DNA of 63,666 bases, taken from positions 1 through 63,666 of the forward strand of contig JAUJNC010000009.1 of NCBI GenBank assembly GCA_030446525.1, given 5' to 3'. Below the pieces are notes generated by a model. That model saw only the letters and a program-made list of their open reading frames with translations. It searched no databases and was not told the DNA's origin. Position numbers and translations under genes: made by a program. How positions within the stretch are numbered: the stretch's first letter is position 1; every line of letters starts with the position of its first letter. The DNA is from Armatimonadaceae bacterium. Its GTDB lineage: Bacteria; Armatimonadota; Armatimonadia; Armatimonadales; Armatimonadaceae. This document shows, in pieces, positions 50,715 to 61,023 of this stretch.

Positions 50715-51849
50715 ATGGGACCGAACTATAAGGACTATTACGATATTCTTGGCGTGAGCAAAGACGCCTGAAAAAAGAGATCAAGTCGGCGTACCGCAAG
50801 CTCGCCCGCAAGTACCACCTGGACGTGAACCCCGGCGACAAGCAGGCCGAGGAGAGGTTCAAAGACATCTCGGAAGCCAACGAAGTGCTGTCCGATCCGG
50901 AGAAGGCAAAAAGTACGACCAGTTCGGCGAGCAGTGGAAGGCGTACTGCGCAGGGCGGCTCCGGCGGATCGGGGGGCGCAGGGGTTCCTCGGCGGCTTCC
51001 GCGTGGAGTACGGCGACGGGGGCAGTACGGCGACCTGAACGACCTGTTCGCCACCCTGTTCGGCGGCGAAACCTTTGGGCCCCGCCCCGGCGGGCGCGGC
51101 GCGCGGGCGCGGCGCGCCGCGGCCAGGACATCGAGGCTTCGGTCACCGTCTCGGAGGAGGCGTTCTCCGGCGCCACGCAGCTTCTCGCCTCCGGTGCCGG
51201 AGCCGTGCGCAGACGTGCCGCGGGCAGGGCGTGCGCTCGACCGGCGTGTCGCGCACCTGCTCCGTCTGCGGCGGCTCCGGCAAGTCGGGGCGCGGCTTCC
51301 TGGGCATGGGCGGCGTCTGCGAGAACTGCGGCGGCACGGGGCAGACCGACCTGGAATCGCCCTGCCTGCCGGGGGGCCGGCCAGGTGGAGGGCCGCGCCG
51401 CGTCGAGGTGAAGATCCCGGCGGGCGTCGGCGAGGGGCAAGCGGATACGGCTCGCCGGCCAGGGCGGGCCCGGCCCGGCGGGCGAACGTCTCCCCTGCGG
51501 GCGCGGGCGACCTGTACCTGGTGGTCACGTCCAGCCCCAGCCCCACGTTCGAGCGCAAAGGCGACGACCTTTACGTGGACGTGCCCGTCCCGTACACCGA
51601 CGCGGCGCTGGGCGGCGAGGGCGAAGGCGCCGACCCTGCGGGGCACGCGGCTGACCATGACGCTACCCGCGGGCACGCAGAGCGCCAGAGCTTCCGCCTG
51701 GGCGGCCAGGACGTCCCGCTGCGCGGCGGCGGGGCGGGCGACTTGCACGCGCGGGCCCGGGTGACGGTGCCCAGGACGCTCTCCCCCGGGGAACGGGAGC
51801 CTGCTGACCGAGCCTCGCCCACCTGCGCGGAGACAACGTGACGGTTTGA
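50715..51849 (+). CDS. dnaJ: Hsp40 co-chaperone DnaJ, frameshifted
   Basis: ATG at 50715 after GGGAGG gives [17 protein letters not shown], then [20 protein letters not shown] and [20 protein letters not shown] of the J domain. The universally conserved HPD is HLD here (ccg to ctg). A Gly-rich region follows, then the zinc-binding part ([27 protein letters not shown]) and the substrate domains ([45 protein letters not shown]). Two inserted C bases (51800, 51814) disturb the end, [15 protein letters not shown]. About 378 residues. It stimulates DnaK ATPase. Confidence 0.83.
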
Positions 51850-51879
51850 TAGAGAGAAGGATGGCAATGCCAGGCGGCG

Positions 51880-52237
51880 ATGAGCCGCTTCTACACGATT
51901 TCCATCGCGGCGCGGCTGGTGCGTTCGGAAAGACCGGAGGAACCGATCCATCCACAGACGCTGCGCATGTACGAGAAGTTGGGCTGGTGACGCCCAAGCG
52001 GGTGGGCAAGAACCGGCTGTACTCGGACCGCGACATCGAGCGGCTGCGGCAGATACAGCGGTTCACCCAGGAGATGGGGGTCAACCTGGCGGGCGTCGAG
52101 GTGATCCTCGGGCCTCTGGAGCGCCTCGACCAGTTGCAGCGCCAGATGGAACAGACGCGGAAGAGATGCGCCGCGAGATGGAGCAGCGCATCTCCGAGAT
52201 CGAGGCGGCCCGCGCCGAAAACAATCACAGCAGATAA
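51880..52237 (+). CDS. hspR: MerR-type heat-shock repressor HspR, frameshifted
   Basis: ATG at 51880 gives SRFYTISIAARLVR and, after slips, IHPQTLRMYEKLGLVTPKRV, GKNRLYSDRDIERLRQIQRF, TQEMGVNLAGVEVILG and a coiled tail (RLDQLQRQMEQTRK, RISEIEAARAENNHSR). This is the MerR-fold repressor HspR with its typical HPQTLR and EMGVNLAGVE. It binds HAIR sites with DnaK as co-repressor. About 119 residues. It is followed 21 bases later by clpC, as in other HspR regulons. Confidence 0.88.
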
Positions 52238-52258
52238 CGGGAGGCGATAAGACGCACC

Positions 52259-54732
<2,474 letters not shown>

Positions 54733-54791
54733 ACCAGATAGTCCGGGGCGCGGAAGCACCGCCGCGCCCCGCGCTCATTATCGCGCCTTTA

Positions 54792-55488
54792 TCAGCGCAT
54801 CGCCTCGCCGGCGTCACCTCGGGAGCGCGCCCAGTCGCGCACTGTTCGGGCCATGTGGTACGCCGGAGCGCCTCGTCTGTCTTCCATGAAGCGCGCGCGA
54901 GCGTCGCCCGGTCCAGACCGGGTAATGCAACGCTTTCCTCTCGTTCGTGGTACCTGCCGCCTCCAGGATGAATATGTTCAAGGCCTTGCCGTCGTAGCGC
55001 CAAATCTCGGGAATCCCGACCCGCGCGTAGATCGGGAACTTGTCCAGCGACGCAGGTGGGTGATGTCGATCTCGATAACCAGGTCCGGCGGCGGTCCTCG
55101 CCTTCAAATCGATCTGCGCCTTGCCGCGGATGCGCTCGGCACTCTGGATGTAGAAACACGAGTCCGGCTCGAAGCCCGCGCCAGGTCCTGGCGTTTGAAG
55201 GTCGTGGAGCCGAGGTTCCCGACATCGAGATCCTTTCTCGGCCACGACCTCCACCAGTAAAGCGATCGTGCGGTTATACTCTTCGTGCTCCGGCAGCGGG
55301 CTGGCGATCTCCAGCACTCCTCGATTGTAGGCGAGGCGTGGCGCGCCTGGTCCGGCGAAGTCTGTGAGCAGGCGTCAAGCGACAAGCCCCAACTGACGTC
55401 GCCCAGATTACGTTGCGTTGCGGTGGACTCAGAACCGTCGCCAGCCGTGAACCTCCAACGGGCGTGTCCGCCCCGCGTCATCGTCCAT
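54792..55488 (-). CDS. Uma2-family endonuclease-like protein (DUF820), frameshifted
   Basis: The ATG at 55488 gives MDDDAGRTRPLEVHGWRRF and then breaks; TQRNLGDVSWGL follows, then LEIASPLPEHEEYNRTIALL and VEVVAEKG, DLDVGNLGSTTFKRQ, GFEPDSCFYIQSAERIRGK, IDLKA, and KFPIYARVGIPEIWRYDGKA. The PD-(D/E)XK-like Uma2 core is recognisable by EPDSCFYI and V-G-I-PEIWR. It ends about 54792 (DAGEAMR). Uma2 proteins are abundant in cyanobacteria, Chloroflexi and Armatimonadetes with unproven function. About 230 residues. Preceded by two small genes on the same strand. Confidence 0.72.
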
Positions 55489-55508
55489 TATCGTTCAGGC
55501 GGCTTTGA

Positions 55509-55712
55509 TTAGTTCCGGTCCCTCGCGAAGACGCTCTCTAAGATCTCCTTGCGGTTATCGAGTATTTCGAACGCGTCGCGCATCCCTAGTTCCTCAGGGT
55601 GCGCCTCGATCCAGTCGTCGAGCAATTGCTCCGCCGCTGCGATCGCCGCCGACGTACGGGCAGCCAGTACCTGCTCAAGCATCTTTTCTCGTTCGGTTTC
55701 AAGCGTATTCAT
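55509..55712 (-). CDS. Unrecognised 67-aa acidic helical protein
   Basis: ATG at 55712 gives MNTLETEREKMLEQVLAART, SAAIAAAEQLLDDWIEAHPE and LGMRDAFEILDNRKEILESV. It is all helical and acidic, suggestive of a small regulator or antitoxin-like partner. It is intact and lies 20 bases upstream of the Uma2 gene on the same strand. No known family recognised. Confidence 0.55.
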   Translation of the reverse strand: MNTLETEREKMLEQVLAARTSAAIAAAEQLLDDWIEAHPEELGMRDAFEILDNRKEILESVFARDRN

Positions 55713-55733
55713 AGTCGTGTTCCTAAAAGGGCG

Positions 55734-55895
55734 TTAGCCCGCGAAAATACCATCAAGTTCGGCGTGCGGACGGCGGGATCGAGTCGGCTGAGTTCGCCAT
55801 AGAGAGCGCCAGGCCGGAACTGGAGCGGTATCGCCAATAGCCTCAGATAGGCGGAGCAGATCCCGCCGGATCGCCTCTTCATCATTGCACCCCAC
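55734..55895 (-). CDS. Possible 53-aa protein
   Basis: GTG at 55895, with AGAGG about 11 bases upstream, gives VGCNDEEAIRRDLLRLSEAI and PVPAWRSLWRTQPTRSRRPH, then AELDGIFAG and TAA. It is open, has coding-like codons and ends 21 bases before the 67-residue gene. It might be the first gene of that small operon; no family recognised. Confidence 0.4.
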   Translation of the reverse strand: MGCNDEEAIRRDLLRLSEAIGDTAPVPAWRSLWRTQPTRSRRPHAELDGIFAG

Positions 55896-56310
55896 GTCGT
55901 GGGTACCTCTTTACCCTCATTGTACCTCAAGCGAGGAAACGTCACCCCTCCCGCGTGAGGATCGCCAGCCGGCGTTCTGACGGCGGTGGGGTTCCAGCTG
56001 TTGTCGGCGCTCAATAGAGCTGGTGGCGCACAACGCTGTGACATCTGTGGGACACCCTTCCCTTGGGCGGGCAACAAACCATACGAGCGACTTGTATGTT
56101 TGACACATCGGTGGTAGAGTCACTGAAAGCCGTCAGTGCCTACCGCCATCGCAAGGATATGATCCAGGGCCTTTCCTGGTTTTATGCCCGAGTTCCTTGC
56201 TGTGGATGGTCGCAACAAGATCGCTTCTTCCCAGCCTTACCGCTGATGGGGAATCCTGCTGCCAAGCCCCGCCGCTGGTGCCACAACGCTCACAAAGGAG
56301 ATCATTTTCC
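55896..56310. other. Intergenic region before the CRISPR-Cas locus
   Basis: No convincing gene. TTTGACACATC at about 56100 offers a TTGACA box on the plus strand without a matching -10. The stretch separates the Uma2 operon (minus) from the WYL regulator (plus), and should hold their divergent promoters. Frames seen here have no ribosome sites. Confidence 0.4.
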
Positions 56311-57363
56311 GTGCCTTCTCACAACGGCTTCCGGCGCTCCGACACGTCCGAGCGCGTGGAGCGTGTGCTTCATATCCTTGCCAAGCTTTTGTCGCGGCGA
56401 CCAGGCATACCTCTTGGCAGTCTGGACCTCGCCCGTGACTGCGGCTGTGACGAGCGCACCATCAAGCGCGATATCAGCCTTCTGCGCACCCTGGTTCCCA
56501 TCTCCTATGATCGAGCGGTGCGTGCCTATACCGTTCCCGACAAAGGTCAGGTCTTTCCCGGGCTGGCCCTAAACGCGCGCGACGTGCTGGCGCTCGCCCT
56601 TGCTCGGAACCAGTTTTGCGCGCCCGGCGCCCCGTTTGCTGAGGCGACGCGGGCGGCGCTGGACAAGGTTACTGCCGTTTTGCCGCCCGCGTTAAACACA
56701 CTCCTTTCCACAACAGCACGCACCGCCGCGCCGGGGCGCCTGCCACGAGATTATTCGGCGGCTCCAATAGACACCCTGATGCAGGCGGCGGCACAGCGGC
56801 GGGGTGTTGCGATCGACTATGAGAGCCGCAGCCGGGGCGAGCGCGCATGGCGACGCGTAGATCCGTACCTGGTCGAGGCGCGGGCGGGCGTGTACTGGGA
56901 GCTGCACGGCTGGTGCCATAAAAACCGCGCCATCCGGACGTTTGCGCTGGACAGCATCCACGGTCTGCGCCTTGAGGAAGGGACGTTTTCGGTGCGGCAG
57001 CCCGAGTGGGAGGCGTTCGCCGCCGAGAGCGGCGTCGTCGGCGGGCTGCGCGGCGGCGAGCCGGTCGCCGTGGAGGTCCGGTTTACGCCCGAGGTCGCCC
57101 GCTATGTCCTGGCCCATCGGTGGGCGGACACGCTGCGTGCACAGACCGACGGCGACGGCTCGGTGCTGCTGGCGGGGACCGTGCGCGGCGTGGATGGCAT
57201 CGTTACCGAGCTTCTGCGCTGGCGGCGTCATGCCCGGGTGCTTGGCGGTGCCGAACTGCGCGCCCGCATGGTCGAGGAGGTGCGGGCCATCGCCGCACTG
57301 TATCCCGAAGGCGAAGAAAAAGTGAGCGGCGGTGTTTACCGGGACGCAGGGGTGTCCCGCTGA
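56311..57363 (+). CDS. WYL-domain transcriptional regulator of the CRISPR locus
   Basis: A 350-residue regulator. GTG at 56311 is preceded by AAAGGAG. Residues 5-75 form a winged helix (VERVLHILAKLLSRRPGIPL, DERTIKRDISLLRTLVPISY); residues 140-240 form the WYL domain (GVAIDYESRSRGERAWRRVD, the WYL-like YWELHGWCHKNRAIRTFALD), then a WCX C-terminal extension (AVEVRFTPEVARYVLAHRWA). WYL proteins sense nucleic acid or nucleotide ligands and often repress or activate cas genes. Its position 44 bases before cas6 on the same strand argues for that role. Clean reading frame. Confidence 0.85.
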   Translation: MPSHNGFRRSDTSERVERVLHILAKLLSRRPGIPLGSLDLARDCGCDERTIKRDISLLRTLVPISYDRAVRAYTVPDKGQVFPGLALNARDVLALALARNQFCAPGAPFAEATRAALDKVTAVLPPALNTLLSTTARTAAPGRLPRDYSAAPIDTLMQAAAQRRGVAIDYESRSRGERAWRRVDPYLVEARAGVYWELHGWCHKNRAIRTFALDSIHGLRLEEGTFSVRQPEWEAFAAESGVVGGLRGGEPVAVEVRFTPEVARYVLAHRWADTLRAQTDGDGSVLLAGTVRGVDGIVTELLRWRRHARVLGGAELRARMVEEVRAIAALYPEGEEKVSGGVYRDAGVSR

Positions 57364-57407
57364 GCGTGTTACCCTGATATCGAATCGAAAGGAGCGTAGA
57401 AGAGCCG

Positions 57408-58193
57408 ATGCGACTGCGCGTTTTGCTCGACAACCCCCGCCCGGTGCGGGTGCCTATCAACCACCAGGAGCTTCTGGCGGGCCTGGTCTACCATCTGCTG
57501 GGCACGTCCAGCACCGACTATTCGCGCTTCCTCCACGATGAGGGCTACCGCATGGACGGCGGCCCCAAGCGCTTCAAGCTCTTCGTCTTCTCGAACCTGC
57601 GCGTTCCCAAAAGCCAGCGCCGCCTGGAAGGGGATCAGATGCACATCGCCCGCGGCCCCGTCGAATGGCTGCTCGCCTCGCCGGTGGCGGATTTCCTGAC
57701 GCACGGCGCCACGGGCCTGCTGACGGCGGGCAACACCCTGCGCGTGGGCGGCGTCCACTTCCCCATCCGGGTCGTGGAATCGCTGCAGACACCGGCGTTT
57801 ACCGAAACCACCCGCTTCACCTGCCTGACCTCGATCGTGGCCTCCGTTCCGCTTCCCGGCGGCGGCACGCGCTACCTGCGTCCCTGCGACGGCGACGCTT
57901 TCTCGGAAGCGGTGCGCAAGAACCTGCTTGCCAAGTACCGCACGCTGCACGGCCACCCCCCCGCCGACGAGCGCCTGCGCCTAGACTTTGACCAGGGCTA
58001 TCTGGCGCGCAACCCCCACGGCGGCACCAAGAAAGAGACCTTCAAAGGCATCGACATCATCGGCGCCATGGCACCCTTCACCCTGACTGGTTCGCCGGAA
58101 CTGATGGAATTAGCATGGAACGCGGGCCTCGGCGAGAAGAACGCGGGTGGCTTCGGCATGGTGGACGTGACGAAGGACGAAATGCAGCAATGA
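57408..58193 (+). CDS. cas6: CRISPR endoribonuclease Cas6
   Basis: A 261-residue Cas6, which cuts the repeat RNA to make crRNAs. ATG at 57408 opens with the RAMP strand MRLRVLLDNPRPVRVPINHQ, whose His may be catalytic, and ELLAGLVYHLLG. The body has FKLFVFSNLRVP, and the C-terminal glycine-rich loop GLGEKNAGGFGMVDV is the family signature. An additional beta-hairpin domain (THGATGLLTAGNTLRVG) matches Cas6 of type I-B. It follows the WYL gene by 44 bases and is probably co-transcribed with it. Downstream come the two repeat units rather than the effector genes. Confidence 0.92.
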   Translation: MRLRVLLDNPRPVRVPINHQELLAGLVYHLLGTSSTDYSRFLHDEGYRMDGGPKRFKLFVFSNLRVPKSQRRLEGDQMHIARGPVEWLLASPVADFLTHGATGLLTAGNTLRVGGVHFPIRVVESLQTPAFTETTRFTCLTSIVASVPLPGGGTRYLRPCDGDAFSEAVRKNLLAKYRTLHGHPPADERLRLDFDQGYLARNPHGGTKKETFKGIDIIGAMAPFTLTGSPELMELAWNAGLGEKNAGGFGMVDVTKDEMQQ

Positions 58194-58204
58194 CCGTAAT
58201 GTGG

Positions 58205-58332
58205 TATATTAAATACGTAAATGTTCCTGCGGCCCGAACGGTCGCCGAACGTCCTGCTTCGGTTACATGGCGTTGTGGACAGATAGCAGCGCCTGGCCTT
58301 CGGGCCTCGCCGGGGATAGGGCCGCAGGTCGC
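58205..58332 (+). ncRNA. Candidate structured RNA unit 1 between cas6 and cas8
   Basis: TATATT (58205-58210, with an upstream TGG making an extended -10) is followed after 6 bases by GTAAATGTTCCTGCGGCCC. The arm CCTGCGGCCC (58226-58235) is perfectly complementary to GGGCCGCAGG (58319-58328). Inside is a GGCC-TTCG-GGCC hairpin. The first arm can alternatively close a small stem (GCGGCC with GGTCGC). It begins 12 bases after the cas6 stop. Confidence 0.45.
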
Positions 58333-58345
58333 CTCCTTCTGCGGG

Positions 58346-58431
58346 TATAATTCCGCTGTAAACGTTCCTGCGTCCCGAAAAGTCGCGCGGGTGGCCTGCT
58401 CTAGTGCGCTAGAGATAGGGTCGCAGGTCGC
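58346..58431 (+). ncRNA. Candidate structured RNA unit 2, tandem copy
   Basis: TATAAT (58346-58351) stands 6 bases before GTAAACGTTCCTGCGTCCC, the same layout as unit 1, 141 bases downstream. CCTGCGTCCC (58367-58376) pairs with GGGTCGCAGG (58418-58427) with one mismatch, enclosing a perfect CTCTAG-TGCG-CTAGAG hairpin. Both units end GATAGGGYCGCAGGTCGC. The interior sequences differ, so the paired ends are conserved rather than the whole. The copy ends 5 bases before the stop of the antisense gene. Confidence 0.45.
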
Positions 58432-58435
58432 TCCC

Positions 58436-59107
58436 TCACCACTCCTCCCAAGCAACCGGTCCAATAATGACATTTTTCGTACTGTCGCGTATCACTACCA
58501 GGCGCTGACGCAGTTCCGAAGTCTTTATCGTGCCTCGTGCCAGATTCGCCAGTCCATATGCGATAACATCAGCCAACTGGATCAGATCGGTACTTTTGGA
58601 CGATTTGTGCCGAACCTTCAGTTGCGTCCCCGGCCAAGCAGTCCGATGAATTCGTTGAACCGCACTGGTAAAGGCTTGCTGCTTTTCCTTACCTTTGATG
58701 TCTTCGTCACACCACAACCCTACCAGCGGGCATCGAGCCAGAAATCTCTCCAGCAAGACCTGAGCCGCCACGGCTTGAACCTCTGGCGGACGCGGCAAGG
58801 CAGCAATACCTCGGAACCGCTGAGTCGCGGCCTTGTCAATCAGCAACGCTCCAACACGCAGTTCGCCAATGGCATCTGTCTCCAGGACCGCAGACATCAT
58901 AGCCTCCGACATCTCATGCCCATGAAACTCCTGGGCTGCGGCCATACCGAACGTACCCCGCACTTCGCTAAAATAGGTGTGCAGCGCCTCCTGACCACCG
59001 TCCTTGGTTTCAATCGCCGCAACGCAGACAACATACGGATCGTGCCCCCGCGCGATACCGGTCAGGTCAGAAGTTCCCGACCGGTCCAATCCTGCGTACA
59101 GTGGCAT
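58436..59107 (-). CDS. DUF3800-like protein, antisense within the cas locus
   Basis: A 223-residue protein opposite to the cas genes. ATG at 59107 (GTGAGG upstream) gives MPLYAGLDRSGTSDLTGIAR and VVCVAAIETKD; further on are EFHGHEMSEAMMSAVLETDA, GALLIDKAATQRFRGI, LWCDEDIKG and, near the end, KSSKSTDLIQLADVIAYGLA. The acidic start (LDRSG), the internal DED/CDED and the SKSTDLIQLADVIA ending fit DUF3800, an RNase H-like fold family frequently found in mobile or defence contexts. Its role here is unknown. It converges on cas6 and diverges from cas8. Confidence 0.6.
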   Translation of the reverse strand: MPLYAGLDRSGTSDLTGIARGHDPYVVCVAAIETKDGGQEALHTYFSEVRGTFGMAAAQEFHGHEMSEAMMSAVLETDAIGELRVGALLIDKAATQRFRGIAALPRPPEVQAVAAQVLLERFLARCPLVGLWCDEDIKGKEKQQAFTSAVQRIHRTAWPGTQLKVRHKSSKSTDLIQLADVIAYGLANLARGTIKTSELRQRLVVIRDSTKNVIIGPVAWEEW

Positions 59108-59230
59108 CAGGAACCTCACACAAGAGGGGCTGAACACAGAACGACTAAAGCCCTTACGGGATTGCATGCCCAAATCGATGACATTGTTTCAAACTGTTCG
59201 TTCAGCCTCGCGAATATTCGACCATATGAT

Positions 59231-59260
59231 TTGTCAATTCGATAACATTCGGCATATAAT
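59231..59260 (+). promoter_or_regulatory. Promoter of the cas8-cas7-cas5-cas3 operon
   Basis: TTGTCA (59231-59236) and a perfect TATAAT (59255-59260) with an 18-base spacer. Predicted start near 59267, about 39 bases before the cas8 ATG. Confidence 0.75.
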
Positions 59261-59263
59261 GTT
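59244..59263. promoter_or_regulatory. Palindromic operator over the cas8 -10 box
   Basis: AACATT (59244-59249) and AATGTT (59258-59263) form a perfect inverted repeat with an 8-base centre, covering the -10 element. A repressor bound here would silence the effector operon; the WYL protein is a possible binder. Confidence 0.45.
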
Positions 59264-59305
59264 GTGGTGATTCTATGAAGGTAAAACCGATTGTGGAGAG
59301 GATAA

Positions 59306-60991
59306 ATGGCTAAGTTCTGCTTCACGGGCAACCCCTTTGTGGACGCGGGCCTCGCCGGAATGTGCGCGGCAGCGAAGGTGGACGGCCTGTCCGAGTTGGA
59401 CGATCCAGCCGTGGACCGGGCGGTCGCTGAGTTGACGCGGGTGATGACCAGTGACGCCATGTTCCAGAAGCGCCGCGTCACGAACACGAAGGAGAGCGCA
59501 TTCGCCACCAGTGAGATGTCGGTCATCTTCCCAAATGGGCCGTTCTCCAACCCGGCTGTCAAAGGCGAGGACAACAAGAAGAAGCAGTACCGCGCGCGCG
59601 TTGACAGGAAACACGAGGCGTTCCGGCAGTTGGCGGCCGGGCAGGCGGCGGCGAATGGCTACGGCTCGTGCTTCGTGGACGGCAGCGCGGCGTTTGCGCG
59701 GGTCGGCAACGATGAGTTCCCGCTCGTGGATAGCAAGAGCAAGCGCAACTTCCATCCGGGCTTGCAGGAAGGGCACGCGGTCGGTGCGCTGACGGCGCTC
59801 GCACTGGAGTTCTTTCCGCTGTCCGTGCTTCGCACCGGCGTCAACGCGGGCTTCTTCTGGTTCGTTCACACCGCCGTCGAGAAGATTGCTATCGCCTGCG
59901 CAGGGCTGACGCTGGGCAACATGAACGATGTTATAGCGCGCCACGAGGGACTTGGCTTTTATGGTAATTGGCAGACGAGTCGTGACCCGGATGCCGCGCT
60001 GGTTGCCCTGATCAGTTACCTGATGAGCGGCAGCGGCCAGAGTGCCATCTCGTGGAAGGAGATTGAGGCAGGCCGTTACCCAGTCACGGCTTATGTCTTT
60101 TCTAATGACAATCGCGGGCCGACCATCGCCGCGCACGACCTGCCACACCAACTGTTCTGGTTCTTCGCCCAATTGCAGTACCAAAGCGACCCGAACCAGT
60201 TCAACCGAGAGGTGCTACGAAACGAGCGGGTTGGTTGGTTGGTAGCGAAGCGGATGCTTGCGCGTGAGCCGATGGTGACCATCTGCTGTCTGCGACCGGA
60301 CGGCGGAAAGGCGGGCCGTCTGCTCGGCGGCTGGCAGGCGCACAGTCTGTATGCAACGGAGGTATTGGAGTTGAGCAGCGCATTTATCCACGATGTGGAG
60401 GCCGTGTCCGAGCGCATCGTTGGTAGCAATAAGATGAAGGATTGGATGCTTCTTTTGCAACAGCGGGAGCGGGTGAACGCCGCGCTAGGGCGTCTGAGCC
60501 GGGAAAATTTGATGACGTTCGACGAGTTCACCCGTCTCGTTCCACCCGACGACCGGCGCGCTGCGCTCACCGCCCGCGACTATCTGCTGGCCGCCATCTA
60601 CGAGCGGCAACATGCCGCAGAGCGCGGCGAAGCATTCACGCCTTGGGACGGTGAGGAGCACCCGGCGCCAGCAGAAAGACACCCGCTTGTGCTGCTTGCC
60701 GAGCAGGCTGGCGCGAAATTATCCGCCGATGCCGACTTGGGCCAAAAGGTCGCCTTTGACTTGGCGAAAGCGCAGCGTTTGCCCGAACTGCGGCGGGCGG
60801 TTCTTCGTGCCGCCCGGCGCGGTGTCTTGGGGTGGAACGACTTCGTGAACATCTTTCCGCCCGATCAGTCGTGGGTGAGTTTCCTCATGCGCGACTACTT
60901 GCTCGCCTACCTGTACTCGGCCTTGCGCGACGCGGATTTACCGGAGGTGGAGCCGGTCGCGGACAAGACTGCCGACCCAATCGCCACCTGA
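59306..60991 (+). CDS. cas8b1: Type I-B CRISPR Cascade large subunit Cas8b1 (Cst1)
   Basis: A 561-residue protein starting FCFTGNPFVDAGLAGMCAAA, the diagnostic N-terminus of Cst1 (Cas8b1 of Tneap-type I-B). Other family parts are ATSEMSVIFPNGPFSNPAVK, FRQLAAGQAAANGYGSCFVD, KSKRNFHPGLQEGHAVGALT, GFFWFVHTAVEKIAIACAGL and YGNWQTSRDPDAALVALISY. The large subunit recognises the PAM and helps recruit Cas3. The C-terminal 150 residues show two related stretches (NLMTFDEFTRLVPPDDRRAA and VLGWNDFVNIFPPDQSWVSF), a possible internal duplication. ATG has GGAGAGG upstream. Clean reading frame. Confidence 0.88.
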   Translation: MAKFCFTGNPFVDAGLAGMCAAAKVDGLSELDDPAVDRAVAELTRVMTSDAMFQKRRVTNTKESAFATSEMSVIFPNGPFSNPAVKGEDNKKKQYRARVDRKHEAFRQLAAGQAAANGYGSCFVDGSAAFARVGNDEFPLVDSKSKRNFHPGLQEGHAVGALTALALEFFPLSVLRTGVNAGFFWFVHTAVEKIAIACAGLTLGNMNDVIARHEGLGFYGNWQTSRDPDAALVALISYLMSGSGQSAISWKEIEAGRYPVTAYVFSNDNRGPTIAAHDLPHQLFWFFAQLQYQSDPNQFNREVLRNERVGWLVAKRMLAREPMVTICCLRPDGGKAGRLLGGWQAHSLYATEVLELSSAFIHDVEAVSERIVGSNKMKDWMLLLQQRERVNAALGRLSRENLMTFDEFTRLVPPDDRRAALTARDYLLAAIYERQHAAERGEAFTPWDGEEHPAPAERHPLVLLAEQAGAKLSADADLGQKVAFDLAKAQRLPELRRAVLRAARRGVLGWNDFVNIFPPDQSWVSFLMRDYLLAYLYSALRDADLPEVEPVADKTADPIAT

Positions 60992-61023
60992 ACTTCGGCC
61001 CTGCATTTTTCGAGGAGGACATC

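Noticed and set aside
55734..56077. Minus-strand frame starting near 56077
   Set aside because: No ribosome site and no coding-like composition upstream; only the 3' part from GTG 55895 in another frame looks coding.
58194..58435. Minimal CRISPR array
   Set aside because: Only two copies, 141 bases apart, each with a -10 box and internal palindrome; no regular 30-bp repeat with 30-40-bp spacers.
58115..59245. Long plus-strand frame through cas6 end, the repeat units and the DUF3800 antisense
   Set aside because: Out of frame with cas6 and antisense to a clean gene; its internal peptide repeats just mirror the two DNA units.
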